Source: CAVZCK01 sp963798805 (GTDB lineage: Bacteria > Pseudomonadota > Alphaproteobacteria > Rhizobiales > Rhodomicrobiaceae). Taken from it: DNA of 64,000 bases. Below are positions 51,601 through 60,786 of the stretch, piece after piece. Under the pieces are notes generated by a model. It was not told the origin of the DNA. It saw only the letters and a program-made list of their open reading frames with translations, and did no database searches. A program made the translations under genes and the position numbers. Each line of letters begins with the position of its first letter. The first letter of the stretch is position 1. The DNA lies in NCBI GenBank assembly GCA_963798805.1, contig CAWCVC010000011.1:248001-312000 (forward strand), read 5' to 3'.

Positions 51601-54403
51601 TGCTTCTGGCGCGTGCCGCACCAGCCTTGATTATGTCTCTGTCTCTGGCATTGCTCCGCGCGACTCCGCGAGGATTTCTCACGGCCAATTGTGATCCCGA
51701 TCTCTGCGCATTTGTCACGGCTTGACGAATATTCGCCGCGATTTCCGTTTGCGCCGCAGTCCGGGCGCTCCCTCTAACATCCGGCTGGCGGACGACCCAT
51801 CCAGCCGCCCTGGCGGTCGTCTTCCGCGTTAGCGGCTGCACGCCGCTGTTGCGAATGCTGGCTCCATCGATCGGGTGCTGCCAGATCTTCGCCTGTATCG
51901 GATGCCGCCAGCTTGTTGGGAACTCAACGCGCGTTCTCGGAAGCCATTTTGTGAATCTGGTGACGGGGCTCGGGTAGGTCCCCATCACTTTGTTCGTAAT
52001 ATGGGGGAGAGCCATGCTCTTCTGAGCCGCAACGCTGACACCGTTCCCTTCCGCAGCCCATCTCCCCACACTGCTCAAAGTTCTCGTGAAGCCACTGGTC
52101 AAATTCGCCTTGATAGCCTGAGTGGCGATGTGTTCGGCCGCGCTGAGCAACGTCCTTTGCTCGGGTGTAAGCTGTGTCTGCCCGGTTTTAGCTAGGAACT
52201 GTGTTTCGACATCCGTCGTCGCATTGCGGACGAATTCCGCGATCTTCAGGAAAGCCTGATCGGCGAATTCACGGCCCTGTTTGCGGGCTTGCCTGCCTTT
52301 CGGACGCGATGATGAAAGGCTGCTTCCCTCATTTTCCACCCATTTAAAAGCACTCTCGACGGCTTTCCCGGCAATCTGGGAGGCGAAATCCCGTAATTGA
52401 GGCCGCAACTCCTTTCTGACCTGACGGCGGGCGCCCGCCTGCGCCTTCCAAAGGCGAAGGCGCATTCTGCGCACGCGGATCGCGGCGGCCTCGTTGGCGG
52501 TTCGCTGAGACGGAGGCAAGGCTTGGGTCGCTTCGTATTCAGCTTTGGCGTTTTCGGCGATCCTCCGCAAGGACGGCAGCATGGCGTCTCGGAAGACAGC
52601 ATCCCCCTTCGTTTTCGCCTCTCTTTCGGCGCGCAACCTCACATCGCCCTTGACGAGGTCCTGGGCAGAGTCGCCGGCTATATATTCTCCGGCCTCGGTC
52701 GCGAACTCCTTGAATTCATCAGGTAAAGCATCCTTTCGCCTAGACCATTCGGCGATCAGATTTTTCGCTTCACCCTCGAAATCGATCTTGCTCAGTTCGG
52801 TCCCCACTGCCTGCGTAAGCTCGTGCGGAGCGGCGTTTGGGTTCCTGACAAAAGGCTGCATTTGCTGCCTACCCCTTTCCAATGCCGCCGTATACACCGC
52901 ATTGGAAATGAGCGTGGGCATGACCTCGTCCAACATAGTATTAAGATTGTAGTTCAGCCGATCGACCGGCTGCAGCCTCTCGGCTTCAGCTCGCACGTCG
53001 CCTTTTATTCTTTTTGTAAGTTCGTTGCGCGCCTCGCGCGAAACCAACTCAGCTGTGTCGAATTTGGCTTTACGCGCCTTGCGCGAGCCCCATTTAGTGA
53101 AGTCGTCAAACCCTTTGATGATAGCGGCGCGCAAGCCGGCTTCGCCGCCCGCGATATCGTTGGCAATGGCTTCCTTGCTGTCCTGGAAAACTTGCTTCGT
53201 CGCCTTCCAGCTATGCGCCAGAGAAAAAAACCGTTTCAACGCCCCAATCTGCGCGATCCCCTCGATTGCGGAGTCAACTTCGGCGGGATGCACGTTGTTG
53301 GCAGCCTCCTGCGCGACTTGCCTTACCAGTGCATCGAAGTCCGCAAGAACCGGGTCCGCTTTCCAATTATCGCCGACGTGATCGGCGAGTGCTCGTGCTC
53401 GCGCCTCAAGCGCCTTACTCCAAGGCATGGTCGCTTCCAGGACGATCGCATTACCATTGGCGCCAATCCCCACCTTCTCAGTGAAACTTGAGGCGCCATA
53501 GGTAGACAAGTTCCATTTGGTTTGCTGGTGCACGTCATAGCCGTCCCAATGGCGCCCCCGCAGTCCTCCGAACGTCACGGATGGCCAAGATTCGAGCTGC
53601 AAGAACGTCTCTCCACTGCGGTTCTTGCCGACCAGAAGAGCATTGATGACAGGCGCTGTGGCGGGCGCCGTCTCCTTTGTGACGGTGCTGGGATAGCCGA
53701 GCCCGTCGCCGAGCCCGAGCTTGAACCGGTCGCTCTGCGGGTCGCCGCTATGAGAATGTCCCGGCACCTTGCGGGTGTAGTTACCCAGGTCGGGCTGGAG
53801 GAAGGCATGGTAAAGATCGACCACCTCGCCGGCCTCGTCCACGGAGGTCGGCGCGATGAAATGCGCGCCGGTGAGCAGGTTTCCCAGGAAACGCTCCACT
53901 GCGGGCATCTGGGTGAAGTTCCCATTCGCCATCCCCGCCGTGACCTCATCGTCCGTATGGTAAAGGCGGGTTCCCATTGCGGTACCGGGTTCCTTTATCA
54001 GGACCTTGTTGTCCTGAACGTAGCTGACCAGCTTCTGGATAAACGCGATGTCCTCTGGGGCCAGATCCTGCGTATTCGTGGGGGTGGACTTGGTCAGGGC
54101 TGCACGCCAAGCCGCCGTCAGATTGTCCATCAGCCGGGTCTTCGTCGGCTGATCGATCAGGAAAAAGTTCGGCTCTCCGCTCTGTTCGGCTGCTTCTATC
54201 CCCGTTTTCAGGCGGGTGCTACGGTCATTACCGCTGCCGTCAGGATGGAACAGAGCTTCCTGTATCTCGGCAATGGTCGGCACGGCCCCTCGTGGGCCGG
54301 GGCTTCCCGCCGCAGGCTGGGAACCACCGGCTACGATCGGAAGGAGATAATGGTCGCCGCCATCGCTTACCAAATGCCATCGGGGATGTTGACCCGCTGG
54401 CAT
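48608..54403 (-). CDS. Giant protein, C-terminal fragment with amidohydrolase-like domain
   Basis: 1,931 codons, the third piece of a gene split by frameshifts; the reading actually continues upstream in frame (AYIKHPDTPLAD) to join the preceding fragment. Residues 1-390 are mixed. 390-960 are helical and charged, with long KRIKG/RREAR segments. About 1010-1400 is a probable TIM-barrel amidohydrolase: DIHAHP (His1033, His1035), MFTGVGEI, VVLHNDFG (His about 1213), IVFAHTG (His about 1256) and RILFGSD (Asp about 1370), in the metal-ligand order of amidohydrolase_2-type enzymes. The last ~400 residues are helical with Gly-rich membrane-like stretches. No signal peptide or secretion system is seen nearby. 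Function unknown. Confidence 0.75.
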   Translation of the reverse strand: MPAGQHPRWHLVSDGGDHYLLPIVAGGSQPAAGSPGPRGAVPTIAEIQEALFHPDGSGNDRSTRLKTGIEAAEQSGEPNFFLIDQPTKTRLMDNLTAAWRAALTKSTPTNTQDLAPEDIAFIQKLVSYVQDNKVLIKEPGTAMGTRLYHTDDEVTAGMANGNFTQMPAVERFLGNLLTGAHFIAPTSVDEAGEVVDLYHAFLQPDLGNYTRKVPGHSHSGDPQSDRFKLGLGDGLGYPSTVTKETAPATAPVINALLVGKNRSGETFLQLESWPSVTFGGLRGRHWDGYDVHQQTKWNLSTYGASSFTEKVGIGANGNAIVLEATMPWSKALEARARALADHVGDNWKADPVLADFDALVRQVAQEAANNVHPAEVDSAIEGIAQIGALKRFFSLAHSWKATKQVFQDSKEAIANDIAGGEAGLRAAIIKGFDDFTKWGSRKARKAKFDTAELVSREARNELTKRIKGDVRAEAERLQPVDRLNYNLNTMLDEVMPTLISNAVYTAALERGRQQMQPFVRNPNAAPHELTQAVGTELSKIDFEGEAKNLIAEWSRRKDALPDEFKEFATEAGEYIAGDSAQDLVKGDVRLRAEREAKTKGDAVFRDAMLPSLRRIAENAKAEYEATQALPPSQRTANEAAAIRVRRMRLRLWKAQAGARRQVRKELRPQLRDFASQIAGKAVESAFKWVENEGSSLSSSRPKGRQARKQGREFADQAFLKIAEFVRNATTDVETQFLAKTGQTQLTPEQRTLLSAAEHIATQAIKANLTSGFTRTLSSVGRWAAEGNGVSVAAQKSMALPHITNKVMGTYPSPVTRFTKWLPRTRVEFPTSWRHPIQAKIWQHPIDGASIRNSGVQPLTRKTTARAAGWVVRQPDVRGSARTAAQTEIAANIRQAVTNAQRSGSQLAVRNPRGVARSNARDRDIIKAGAARARSTFADELRNQLPQAVLDQSFVPSPSGKIKFSPIERMISAVMEPFSHRVTYTKESYSELYAKLPADHQKILPHPDQIAVDNVTLMMADIPAGLADIIADIHAHPMGYDRRKGNYFLALLNKSGDTTRILFGSIPQYCGGDGHYSTANPSPATLVKAYQLDFRVAKQWLELYKKNPAFAAKADLSLTGINFADIPRSRFRSRLSYLRGSNAPDLAFRDPVAYMTRMMLKYPGMFTGVGEITGIKEMVYPQLGKWRWKPEKSDKFQNFLGLANETGQVVVLHNDFGNHGMSATYRPSPAQQNYENLGGLKFVFSQPKYRQVQIVFAHTGIGRLVRPNDSPRSADARYIVKDWHWDEKTGRGSVVGQRTVTVSKNAPEHIHQLYELFQAVPNARVDISWNDVTQAYVELAQANPKAAEAAKAAEAVVQFFLDHQDRILFGSDTVKPVTDGQYNQALITGSPLFAEIARRSSLDPDVISGKEPNAAFKIMRGNYDKALEVADNRVHIWTQNQLNAQLKDVKARSFTERQMQKKIRQMEKRRAFLNPQREALGTEAQRRFDEWVQQLNTNINQWAHQNRKQPEDWFAQLYNGPNPGVMPALYQAYPSSTPLPEIRSPIGAGTSGGGKNDERWRTWGAAGTSVAAVGGAAYGIDWAVHNTGSVLTPSHGGGFIPAVTGSPGADLANAAAFLVRGGQILGRTAYLEKLRLSWEAMFEQGVVNRQLLDRYVSRLVQTAEHLGVTALQRTHLAAITDQFWANYTHLRDIPIDPTRGWTEEQKFFTLHSKVGEYLSTVSREANLQESSLNALDARRRAGRLFRGVTVGTYLTNDLIFGKWLAAGHIDWDVFHQLVSHPDLANAQGAAELSFRLLFGLGNAFLGTREGVALIGGRFGISSTETNKPQKLLQRWGSMLLGSGSTAWTLTDALGFIAEMQANHPDQAAVSAVRTLLEGAFSFYSFQNAKHAYNAGHSRPMEGPRQLAKPNVIVGGALVALEILNIVNRMTGH

Positions 54404-54429
54404 ATCGGCGAGAGGGGTATCGGGATGCT

Positions 54430-55671
54430 TTATGTAGGCGGAATTATGATGCCGTTGTCACCAATGAATGCAGCAGCCTGTGGTAGCAATCGCGCCGGGA
54501 CGGTGGCCTCGACCACGTCTCCGCTCACAGGGTCGCGAACCGGAACGCGATTATGTATCAAATCCCACGCTGAAGGCTGTCCGGTTAGGGCTCGCCAGCG
54601 TTCCAAAAGGAAGCTTTCGATCCAGCCTACGCCGTCCATCATGGTGCCTTGAAAGACCGCGCGGTTGAATGCCTCAGATCCTACCTGCTGTCTAACGTAA
54701 CGCGCGAACTCAGTCGCAGACGAATATTTGTGAGGGGCATTTGGATCTGCACCGGAAACATCAAAGGCCAAAAGATCGGCAACGCCTTCGTTAAAATCGA
54801 CATCTCCGAGGCCGAAATACGCGTGTCGTTTGGCCATTGTGCTAAATCTTGGGTGGATCAGTGGGTGCAAAAGCTCGTGAACGACGTTATGCGTCCAAAT
54901 GCGTGAAAGGTATTCCGAATTTTTTTTCAGATCGATCACAGTTGGGCGCCCATCAACATAGGTGTGCGCTATACCGGCTAGCTCAGGATCGTCGCTGTAT
55001 CCTAAGGTCCTTAGACGATCTGCAAACGCCTGGTCGTCCAAGGCGTTTACCTGGAGGCCCTCAAATACATCCGGGTCCAGCCATTGGCCGTATCTGGCGA
55101 GTATTTTGGCTTTAGCCTCTTCAACCGCCTGCGGAAACGCCTGTCTCCAACGATATTCCTCGGCAATCCGGAGCATCGCATCGCGGTGAGGCGTGCTTCT
55201 GATAGTGAAGCCTCGGTTGGACTCATCCCCTGCATCGCTATTGGGTCGGGATGCGCTGAACGCGACCGTATCAGCGCCCCCGCTGTCCGGCATCTCGGAC
55301 GATGATGACGCATTCTCCGCCTGTCGAAGCGCTCGTCCATGCGCGAAGCCAAGGCCCATGGTGGCCGCGCCACCGCCCATCAGGGCCATATCCCAGATCG
55401 GGCTCTCGATGCCCCAACCCGCTCCATCCATCTGGCCGCTGGCTATCATTTGCGCGAACGACCAGCCCTGGCCTGCCATCAGCGCTCCACCCGAAATCTT
55501 CGACGTCGAGGCCAAACCCTTTGCATAAATCCTTGTCAGCAAGGACGAACTGCTCTGGAGTTCCCGCAAGCTGGGCACGATAGAGATTCGTCTGCACCCC
55601 GTTCTTGAGGAAAAGCTCTGTCCCATATCCACTGCTGAATCCGGCTTCCTTCGTGCTCTGAATTCCCACAC
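54430..55671 (-). CDS. Giant protein, middle fragment with HExxH metallopeptidase-like domain
   Basis: A 413-codon frame, of which only residues from about 49 (YAKGLASTSKISGG) are real continuation; the first 48 are antisense-frame noise overlapping the preceding fragment. A Gly/Ala/Met-rich hydrophobic stretch (ALMGGGAATMGLGFAHG) is followed by a domain with HELLH (residues 265-269) and an acidic partner in NEGVADLLA (Glu295), the layout of a zinc gluzincin. It ends at TAA 54430, two frames away from the next fragment; adding one base near 54440 would join them (IIIPAYIKHPD). Probable toxin- or processing-type peptidase module; inferred. Confidence 0.65.
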   Translation of the reverse strand: MWEFRARRKPDSAVDMGQSFSSRTGCRRISIVPSLRELQSSSSLLTRIYAKGLASTSKISGGALMAGQGWSFAQMIASGQMDGAGWGIESPIWDMALMGGGAATMGLGFAHGRALRQAENASSSSEMPDSGGADTVAFSASRPNSDAGDESNRGFTIRSTPHRDAMLRIAEEYRWRQAFPQAVEEAKAKILARYGQWLDPDVFEGLQVNALDDQAFADRLRTLGYSDDPELAGIAHTYVDGRPTVIDLKKNSEYLSRIWTHNVVHELLHPLIHPRFSTMAKRHAYFGLGDVDFNEGVADLLAFDVSGADPNAPHKYSSATEFARYVRQQVGSEAFNRAVFQGTMMDGVGWIESFLLERWRALTGQPSAWDLIHNRVPVRDPVSGDVVEATVPARLLPQAAAFIGDNGIIIPPT

Positions 55672-58600
55672 GGGTGAGCGTCAATTGGTCCGCGAGCGTC
55701 GCTTCTCGTCCAATCCTGCTGAGCGAGCCAGCAAGCGCCAGCGGCCGCAATTCCGCAAGCCCGGAAGCGCTTGCTGCGGCGCCGAGCCAGAACCCGCCCG
55801 CGGTGGGATCGACGAAGCCGAACCAGGCACCGTCGGCATGCGTGTTGATCGGGTTAAAAGACTGGCCATGGTCGCTCATCTCGTCGGCGGTTTCGACGGT
55901 CCGCATGCCGAACCAGAGCGCGGCGGCTCCCGCGACGACCGGAGCTGCCAAGCCTCCGGTTCCGACTACGAGTGCGGCGCCTGCGACCAGACCAGCGGCG
56001 CCGACCACCACGTCACCCCAGCGGCGGATGTGCTCCCACGTCGTTGTGATGGCGGCGTCGACACCATTGAAATTGATGTTGGTAACGTGGCCCTGCTGGT
56101 CGATGTTGAGCCGCATGTCGCCATTGGAGGCAGCCGTTGCCATGTAGAGCTTGCCATGGTCGTCGAGCGAGTTGTCCTTCTGGTAGGCGCTGAAGTCGTC
56201 GTATTTCCAGGCGACATTCTGGCCATCGACGGCGGCGCCGAGCTCGGAGGTGTCGACGATCATATCCTCGTCGGGCAGAGTCACGCCTCCTCCTCGCCCG
56301 TAGGATTTCGTCGTCTTGTCGTGGGTGATCACGCCGTCGTGGTTCTTGTCGCCCTCGACGCGGAGCAGATTAATCAACTGCACGCCCTGCGACGGCGACG
56401 TATAGACGCTCGGCATGAAGGTGACGGAAGCGTTGTCGCCGCCGATATCCTGGACCCAGCCCCGCGCTTTGTTGATCTTCTTGAGGTTCTCTTGGGACGT
56501 AGCATCCAAAGTGGAATTTTTGCCCAGAGGATCTTGCCCGTTGGCGATCATCGTCGTTATCGTGGCGATGTCCACCGGCAGATTGAGGCCCCGGCTCAAG
56601 AGATCGATCTGCTTCAGCTCATGGATTTTGGCGAGCTTCGCCGGGTCGGTATAGAGGGCGACGGTGCCAGTTCCACTCCCATTGGTATTGTAGCTGACCA
56701 GGGTTGCCCCGGAATTTGGCTGGCTGCCGGGTGGCGGAACGTCGGGCGTGAGTCCCAGCTTCTTGCCATACTCATTGTCAGATGCCGGATCATTTCCGAA
56801 CTGGTGCGCCGTCGTATAAAGATCCCCGCTTCCCTTGACGACGCCGTCGAAAATATTCTGCAGATTGGGATGCAAGTTCGCGTTGAAGTTATCGAACGAC
56901 TGCCTCCCCTCAGCCTTGCTGGCATCTTTGTTCGCGGCATCCAGACTGCTCTGGTAATAGCTCTGAAATTCCTGGAGCCTGTACTTGTCCATGCCATCCG
57001 TTGTTGCGAGCTTGCCGAGGATCGCCTGGCCGAGCGCGGTGCCGGTGCCGTCCTGCTTGACGTTGATGAGGTCGGTGACAGGCACCAGATAGGAGTGCTT
57101 GTCGTCGACGGACATCGCCCATGTCGCGATCTTGTCGGCGCTCTGCGGCGAGCGGTCGGCCAGAATTTGCAAGCCGTCGACCATGCGGCCGCCGCCATGC
57201 TGCCCCAGCAGCGTCGGGTCGAAATAGGTGGTCGTTGCGTCGATGATCGCGGCAGCCTGATCCGGCGGCGCGAACTGTCCCATTTGCTTCTGCCACTCGC
57301 CGACAATGGCCGCATAGCCGTCCTTGCCGCTATAATGCGTCAGGATATAGTTCGCCTGCTGATCGATGAAGTTGTTAACGTCGTTGCCCACGGCATTCCG
57401 GATCATTGTCTGCTCGTCGGCGCTCGTGGCGGCACTCATATTCGACTGCAGCATCTGCATGAACTTGCCGATATCCGAGGTCGGCTTCGCGTCGGGCTTG
57501 TTGAACTCCTGCTCGTCCAGATAATTGTCCATGATCTGTTCGAGGCTTTGCTTCACCGTGTGCGTTGCAGTGAATTGCTGCCATTGCTGCCGGACGAAAT
57601 CGGCGCGCACGAAGCCCGCCACGCCGAAGAGACCTATCAGCTGCTGAGCTTTGGCTTTGCTTTCATCGCTCGCATTCGGCGCCATCAGCGCCTGGAATTT
57701 GTCCGACGCAAGCTTCTCGCCCTCGCTGATAACGGTAGCGTCGTCCAGATTAAGATGATTGTTGTCGACCTGAGTATTGAAGTTGTGGTTCGGATCCGAA
57801 TAGACCAGCATGATGAAAGCGAGCGGATCCTTCTCCGCCAGGATCGTCTCGGCGCCCTTGTGGGGCACCACGTTCCCGACGCCCAGGCTTTGCGCCAGGG
57901 CCGCAGTGGTCAGATCGCCCTTGGCTACCAGATCCTGCATCCATTGAGGGCTGTTCTTGTTGACCGTAAGGCCCGTCAGATTGCCGTCCAGCTGCCAGCG
58001 GTAAGGCAGTACGTTCACGGCTTGGAAGAGATGCGTAGCAACTTCCGTGTTCAGGTTGTCGAGCAGCTCCGGATGGTTGGCGAGGACGATCTGATAAGCC
58101 GTGCCCAGCTCATCGGGCGTGAATTGCGTCAGGTTCGTCAGGTCGAGTTTGCCGTCGATGGCGAGCTGATGTTGCGTCTCGGCGGCGCTCAAATCGCGCT
58201 GCGCATCGGGCATCTCATTCTTTCGAAGCTGGGGCGGCAGCCCCTTCACCCCATCCACCCCTGCTTGGGCGTCCGCGAGATTCAGTTCGGAAACGGCAAT
58301 GGAGAATTCGCGATCGACATCGGTCTTGAGATCGGCGTTGGCTGAATTGACAGCACGCTGCGCGGCGTTCATCTCGTCGGTGAAGCCGTCACTGATTTCC
58401 TTGCGAAGACCGGCACTATGGATGGCGGCCATAGCCCTATCCCGGCTCGCCTGGACATCATGCAGGTGAGCAAGGGCCTGGTCCCTTGTCGTGATGGCAT
58501 CATCGACTTGTAGTGCGGCGTTACGCATCTGCGCCGACTCGGCGCCGACCACCTTTCCGGTATTCTTATCGACAACACCTCCGATCTGCTTTCCGGAATC

Positions 58601-59128
58601 ATCGACAATGCCGCCTTCGATCTGATCCCCAAAGCTGTTGCCTTTCGGCTTGAGATCATTGGCCTTTTGTTGAACAGCGGTCTGGATAGCCTTGGCATCG
58701 CCGCCATTGTCCGCAACGTCCTGCGCGGTCAGGCGCAAATCGTGCCTCACCGCCGCATTGTAGGCGGCCAGATAGGGAGCGACGTCCGCTTCTGCCCTCT
58801 TTCCGTCATCGGAGTTCTGCCAATCATTCCACCAAGCTTGCTGAGCTGCCGCCACCGTCTTGTATTGCCCCCGGTGCTGCTGCACCCATTGCTGCTGATG
58901 GTGCTGCATATGCGTCTGGTAGCTTGAGAGATGGGGATCGAGCGCCCGCCTCTTTGTTTGAACGTTGCTGTCCGCCGCCTTCTGTTGCGCCTGCGTCGCC
59001 GCTTGCTGTTGCGCCTTGTAGCGGGCTTGCGCGATCTGCACCTTCATTTGTTGGATTTCTTGCGCATCGCTCATTGGAGGCGAAGTGGTGGGCTTGGTCG
59101 CGCGGCTTGTTCCGTCGGCTAGCAGCAT
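55271..59128 (-). CDS. Giant protein, N-terminal fragment
   Basis: 1,285-codon frame starting at ATG 59128, which has a good TTAGGAG site 8 bases upstream. Residues 1-60 are Gln/Ala-rich helix (QARYKAQQQAATQAQQ); 60-330 are charged helices; about 430-900 are helical with EF-hand-like segments (GDKNHDGVITHD). About 1085-1130 is a long hydrophobic helical stretch (VVVGAAGLVAGAALVVG, then PVVAGAAALWFG) followed by SDHGQSFNPINTHADGAWFG, which reminds me of DUF4781 proteins (uncertain). Real coding ends near residue 1200 (VLADKD). Dropping one T of the TTT at 55527-55529 would restore YAKGLAST in the next fragment; the last 84 residues are out of frame. Confidence 0.75.
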   Translation of the reverse strand: MLLADGTSRATKPTTSPPMSDAQEIQQMKVQIAQARYKAQQQAATQAQQKAADSNVQTKRRALDPHLSSYQTHMQHHQQQWVQQHRGQYKTVAAAQQAWWNDWQNSDDGKRAEADVAPYLAAYNAAVRHDLRLTAQDVADNGGDAKAIQTAVQQKANDLKPKGNSFGDQIEGGIVDDSGKQIGGVVDKNTGKVVGAESAQMRNAALQVDDAITTRDQALAHLHDVQASRDRAMAAIHSAGLRKEISDGFTDEMNAAQRAVNSANADLKTDVDREFSIAVSELNLADAQAGVDGVKGLPPQLRKNEMPDAQRDLSAAETQHQLAIDGKLDLTNLTQFTPDELGTAYQIVLANHPELLDNLNTEVATHLFQAVNVLPYRWQLDGNLTGLTVNKNSPQWMQDLVAKGDLTTAALAQSLGVGNVVPHKGAETILAEKDPLAFIMLVYSDPNHNFNTQVDNNHLNLDDATVISEGEKLASDKFQALMAPNASDESKAKAQQLIGLFGVAGFVRADFVRQQWQQFTATHTVKQSLEQIMDNYLDEQEFNKPDAKPTSDIGKFMQMLQSNMSAATSADEQTMIRNAVGNDVNNFIDQQANYILTHYSGKDGYAAIVGEWQKQMGQFAPPDQAAAIIDATTTYFDPTLLGQHGGGRMVDGLQILADRSPQSADKIATWAMSVDDKHSYLVPVTDLINVKQDGTGTALGQAILGKLATTDGMDKYRLQEFQSYYQSSLDAANKDASKAEGRQSFDNFNANLHPNLQNIFDGVVKGSGDLYTTAHQFGNDPASDNEYGKKLGLTPDVPPPGSQPNSGATLVSYNTNGSGTGTVALYTDPAKLAKIHELKQIDLLSRGLNLPVDIATITTMIANGQDPLGKNSTLDATSQENLKKINKARGWVQDIGGDNASVTFMPSVYTSPSQGVQLINLLRVEGDKNHDGVITHDKTTKSYGRGGGVTLPDEDMIVDTSELGAAVDGQNVAWKYDDFSAYQKDNSLDDHGKLYMATAASNGDMRLNIDQQGHVTNINFNGVDAAITTTWEHIRRWGDVVVGAAGLVAGAALVVGTGGLAAPVVAGAAALWFGMRTVETADEMSDHGQSFNPINTHADGAWFGFVDPTAGGFWLGAAASASGLAELRPLALAGSLSRIGREATLADQLTLTRVGIQSTKEAGFSSGYGTELFLKNGVQTNLYRAQLAGTPEQFVLADKDLCKGFGLDVEDFGWSADGRPGLVVRANDSQRPDGWSGLGHREPDLGYGPDGRWRGHHGPWLRAWTSASTGGECVIIVRDAGQRGR

Positions 59129-59146
59129 CAGGAAGTCTCCTAAGGC

Positions 59147-59392
59147 TCAAATTTGCATCGAGTTCACACAATCTCGCTGGAGGCGGAACGTGAGCGTCTC
59201 CGCGTTCGACCTGTCATGAAATTGATAGGTGGCTGCTGTAGTTTTCGCGGAGGCTTCGGGAGCTTCGTAGCGGCTAACGGCTACGCCCGAGGATAGCCGC
59301 TCCGGCTCGGCTGCCAGCGAGCGTTTGTTTGGCTGCCGGTCTGAAGCTGCCAATGATCCTGCGCCGTTCGTGAAATGGCCTGGATGCGTCAT
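59147..59392 (-). CDS. Small hypothetical protein upstream of the giant gene
   Basis: 81 codons ending 18 bp before the giant gene start on the same strand. The sequence (LAAEPERLSSGVAVSRYEAPE, then TAATYQFHDRSNAETLTFRL) looks protein-like with a beta-rich C-terminal half. The short spacing suggests an operon; a chaperone or regulator of the giant protein would be a natural guess. No family recognised; it could be a chance frame. Confidence 0.4.
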   Translation of the reverse strand: MTHPGHFTNGAGSLAASDRQPNKRSLAAEPERLSSGVAVSRYEAPEASAKTTAATYQFHDRSNAETLTFRLQRDCVNSMQI

Positions 59393-59519
59393 ACCCGCCG
59401 TATCCGCATTTTGTCACTGGCCTATCGGCAGCCTCGTCTCAGCCGTTTAAACTGAATGCCCTGCGCTATTCTTGTCTTTCAATCTGTTCCAGATTGTGAC
59501 CGCTCAAAGTCACGCAGCC

Positions 59520-59708
59520 ATGAATGTCGCGTGCGGCCGACTGCACCTGGCGGATGCGGTAAGAAATGCCTGGGTCGTCAAACCGCTGGATCGTCATATC
59601 TTCGACTCTTGGGCCAAATTCGGGGCTGTCGCCGATGCGAGGAGTCAGGCCCTCGACGAAACGATAACAAAATATCTACGATTTACAAATTTAATACGGC
59701 ATTTTTGA
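59520..59708 (+). CDS. Short hypothetical frame (possible remnant)
   Basis: 62 codons from ATG 59520 (MNVACGRLHLADAVRNAWV). The peptide is helical and soluble in character with an aromatic/charged mix (DRHIFDSWAKFGAVADARS), which is more protein-like than the other frames here. No family recognised and no clear ribosome site. Confidence 0.25.
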   Translation: MNVACGRLHLADAVRNAWVVKPLDRHIFDSWAKFGAVADARSQALDETITKYLRFTNLIRHF

Positions 59709-60319
59709 AACACTTTTGCTCTCCATCGCCGAAATGTCCGAGGGCCTGGCGCCGTCAATTATGCTCGATGGTCTTGACGCCGCCCCTATCCGCGATGTTG
59801 TCAACGCCGTGCCCACCAGCGATTGGCGCCTCTCAATCGGGCGTTTTGCCATAATCGATGATGTGATCGCGCCGAACACCTTGGGGATCTGCAGCCAGCA
59901 ATCACTGCCGCGCCGCTCATGCGCATCCCAGAGCGGTCTACGGCGATCATGACGTCAAGGCTCTGGCAAGAAGCGTTCCCCTAATGACGATATGCCCGAA
60001 ATGAGGCGTTGCAGGGATGCCATGCTATCGCCGCTACAGCCGCAATATGATCCGCTGCCTGAGGGCGCAATTCTCTGCTTTCGGATTACCGCCGCAAGTC
60101 GGTCAAATCCGACAGGTCACCGCCAAGAACCTCGTTCTGGCGGGGGATAAGTTGATGGCATGGGTTTTCTCAATTTCGGGTAATGGCCGGCCGCATTTCT
60201 CCTCGGCTACCGTTCGCCGGCCCCGGAAACGATCTTGCCGCCAGTGTTCGACCTGGCCTACGCTGCGCTCCGGCCAGTTCGAAGCCGATGAGCGCCGGAT
60301 TCTAACTTAACAGCTGGTG

Positions 60320-60571
60320 TCACTCCGCAGGGCAGGCCGAGCAATGACGGACAGGCCCGAGCTCGCCGCGCGCGGATGCCGCCTGCACGATTACTGATCT
60401 GTAGTCGTCGCACATGACGCTATCGGACACGGGACGATAAAACGGTGTCGCATATTCTTCATTTCGTCCTATCACCACGAGGTCGGGGCTGGCGATTGCG
60501 CTCCCGGCCTCTTCAATATCATTTTCCGACGAGCCGACGCTAACCTGTGCTATCGCGCCCAGACCAGACAA
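60320..60571 (-). pseudogene. Possible remnant of a universal-stress-like protein
   Basis: 83 codons. The segment DIEEAGSAIASPDLVVIGRNEEY followed by SVMCDDYRSVIVQAAS has the spacing of the nucleotide-binding end of a UspA domain (DLVVxG...S..V......PV.V), but the Gly-rich ATP loop is not intact. It would be a C-terminal fragment only. Weak match. Confidence 0.25.
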
Positions 60572-60786
60572 TGAGGGGAACGAGCAGCCAATAGGCTAAT
60601 ACCATGCAGCTAAGCGGCCAGAATGCTCGCATCCCGTCAATACGCTGTAGCCTGAATGTCATCCAATCAGCCACCAACTGCTATCAGCAGATAGGTTAGC
60701 CGGAGAGGGCGTTCTGGCAAATCGACTTTCACCCGGACTCATCCTGACGAACCCGTTCCGTCGTCTGACGATACGGTTAGCTGTGC

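Larger units (their letters stand above)
59393..60786. other. Decayed intergenic region
   Basis: About 1.4 kb with only short frames that do not amount to whole genes: 59520-59708 (+), 59716-59952 (+), 60017-60310 (+) and 60320-60571 (-). Composition is less GC-rich than the core. This looks like remnants of genes lost by deletion and drift. Confidence 0.5.

Noticed and set aside
55520..55535. Programmed ribosomal frameshifting in the giant gene
   Set aside because: No X-XXY-YYZ slippery heptamer or stimulatory structure is apparent; a simple homopolymer indel explains it better.
55685..58345. 886-codon open frame antisense to the giant gene N-terminal part
   Set aside because: Arg/Val/Asp-rich shadow translation without domains; the minus-strand frame has a ribosome site and protein-like composition.
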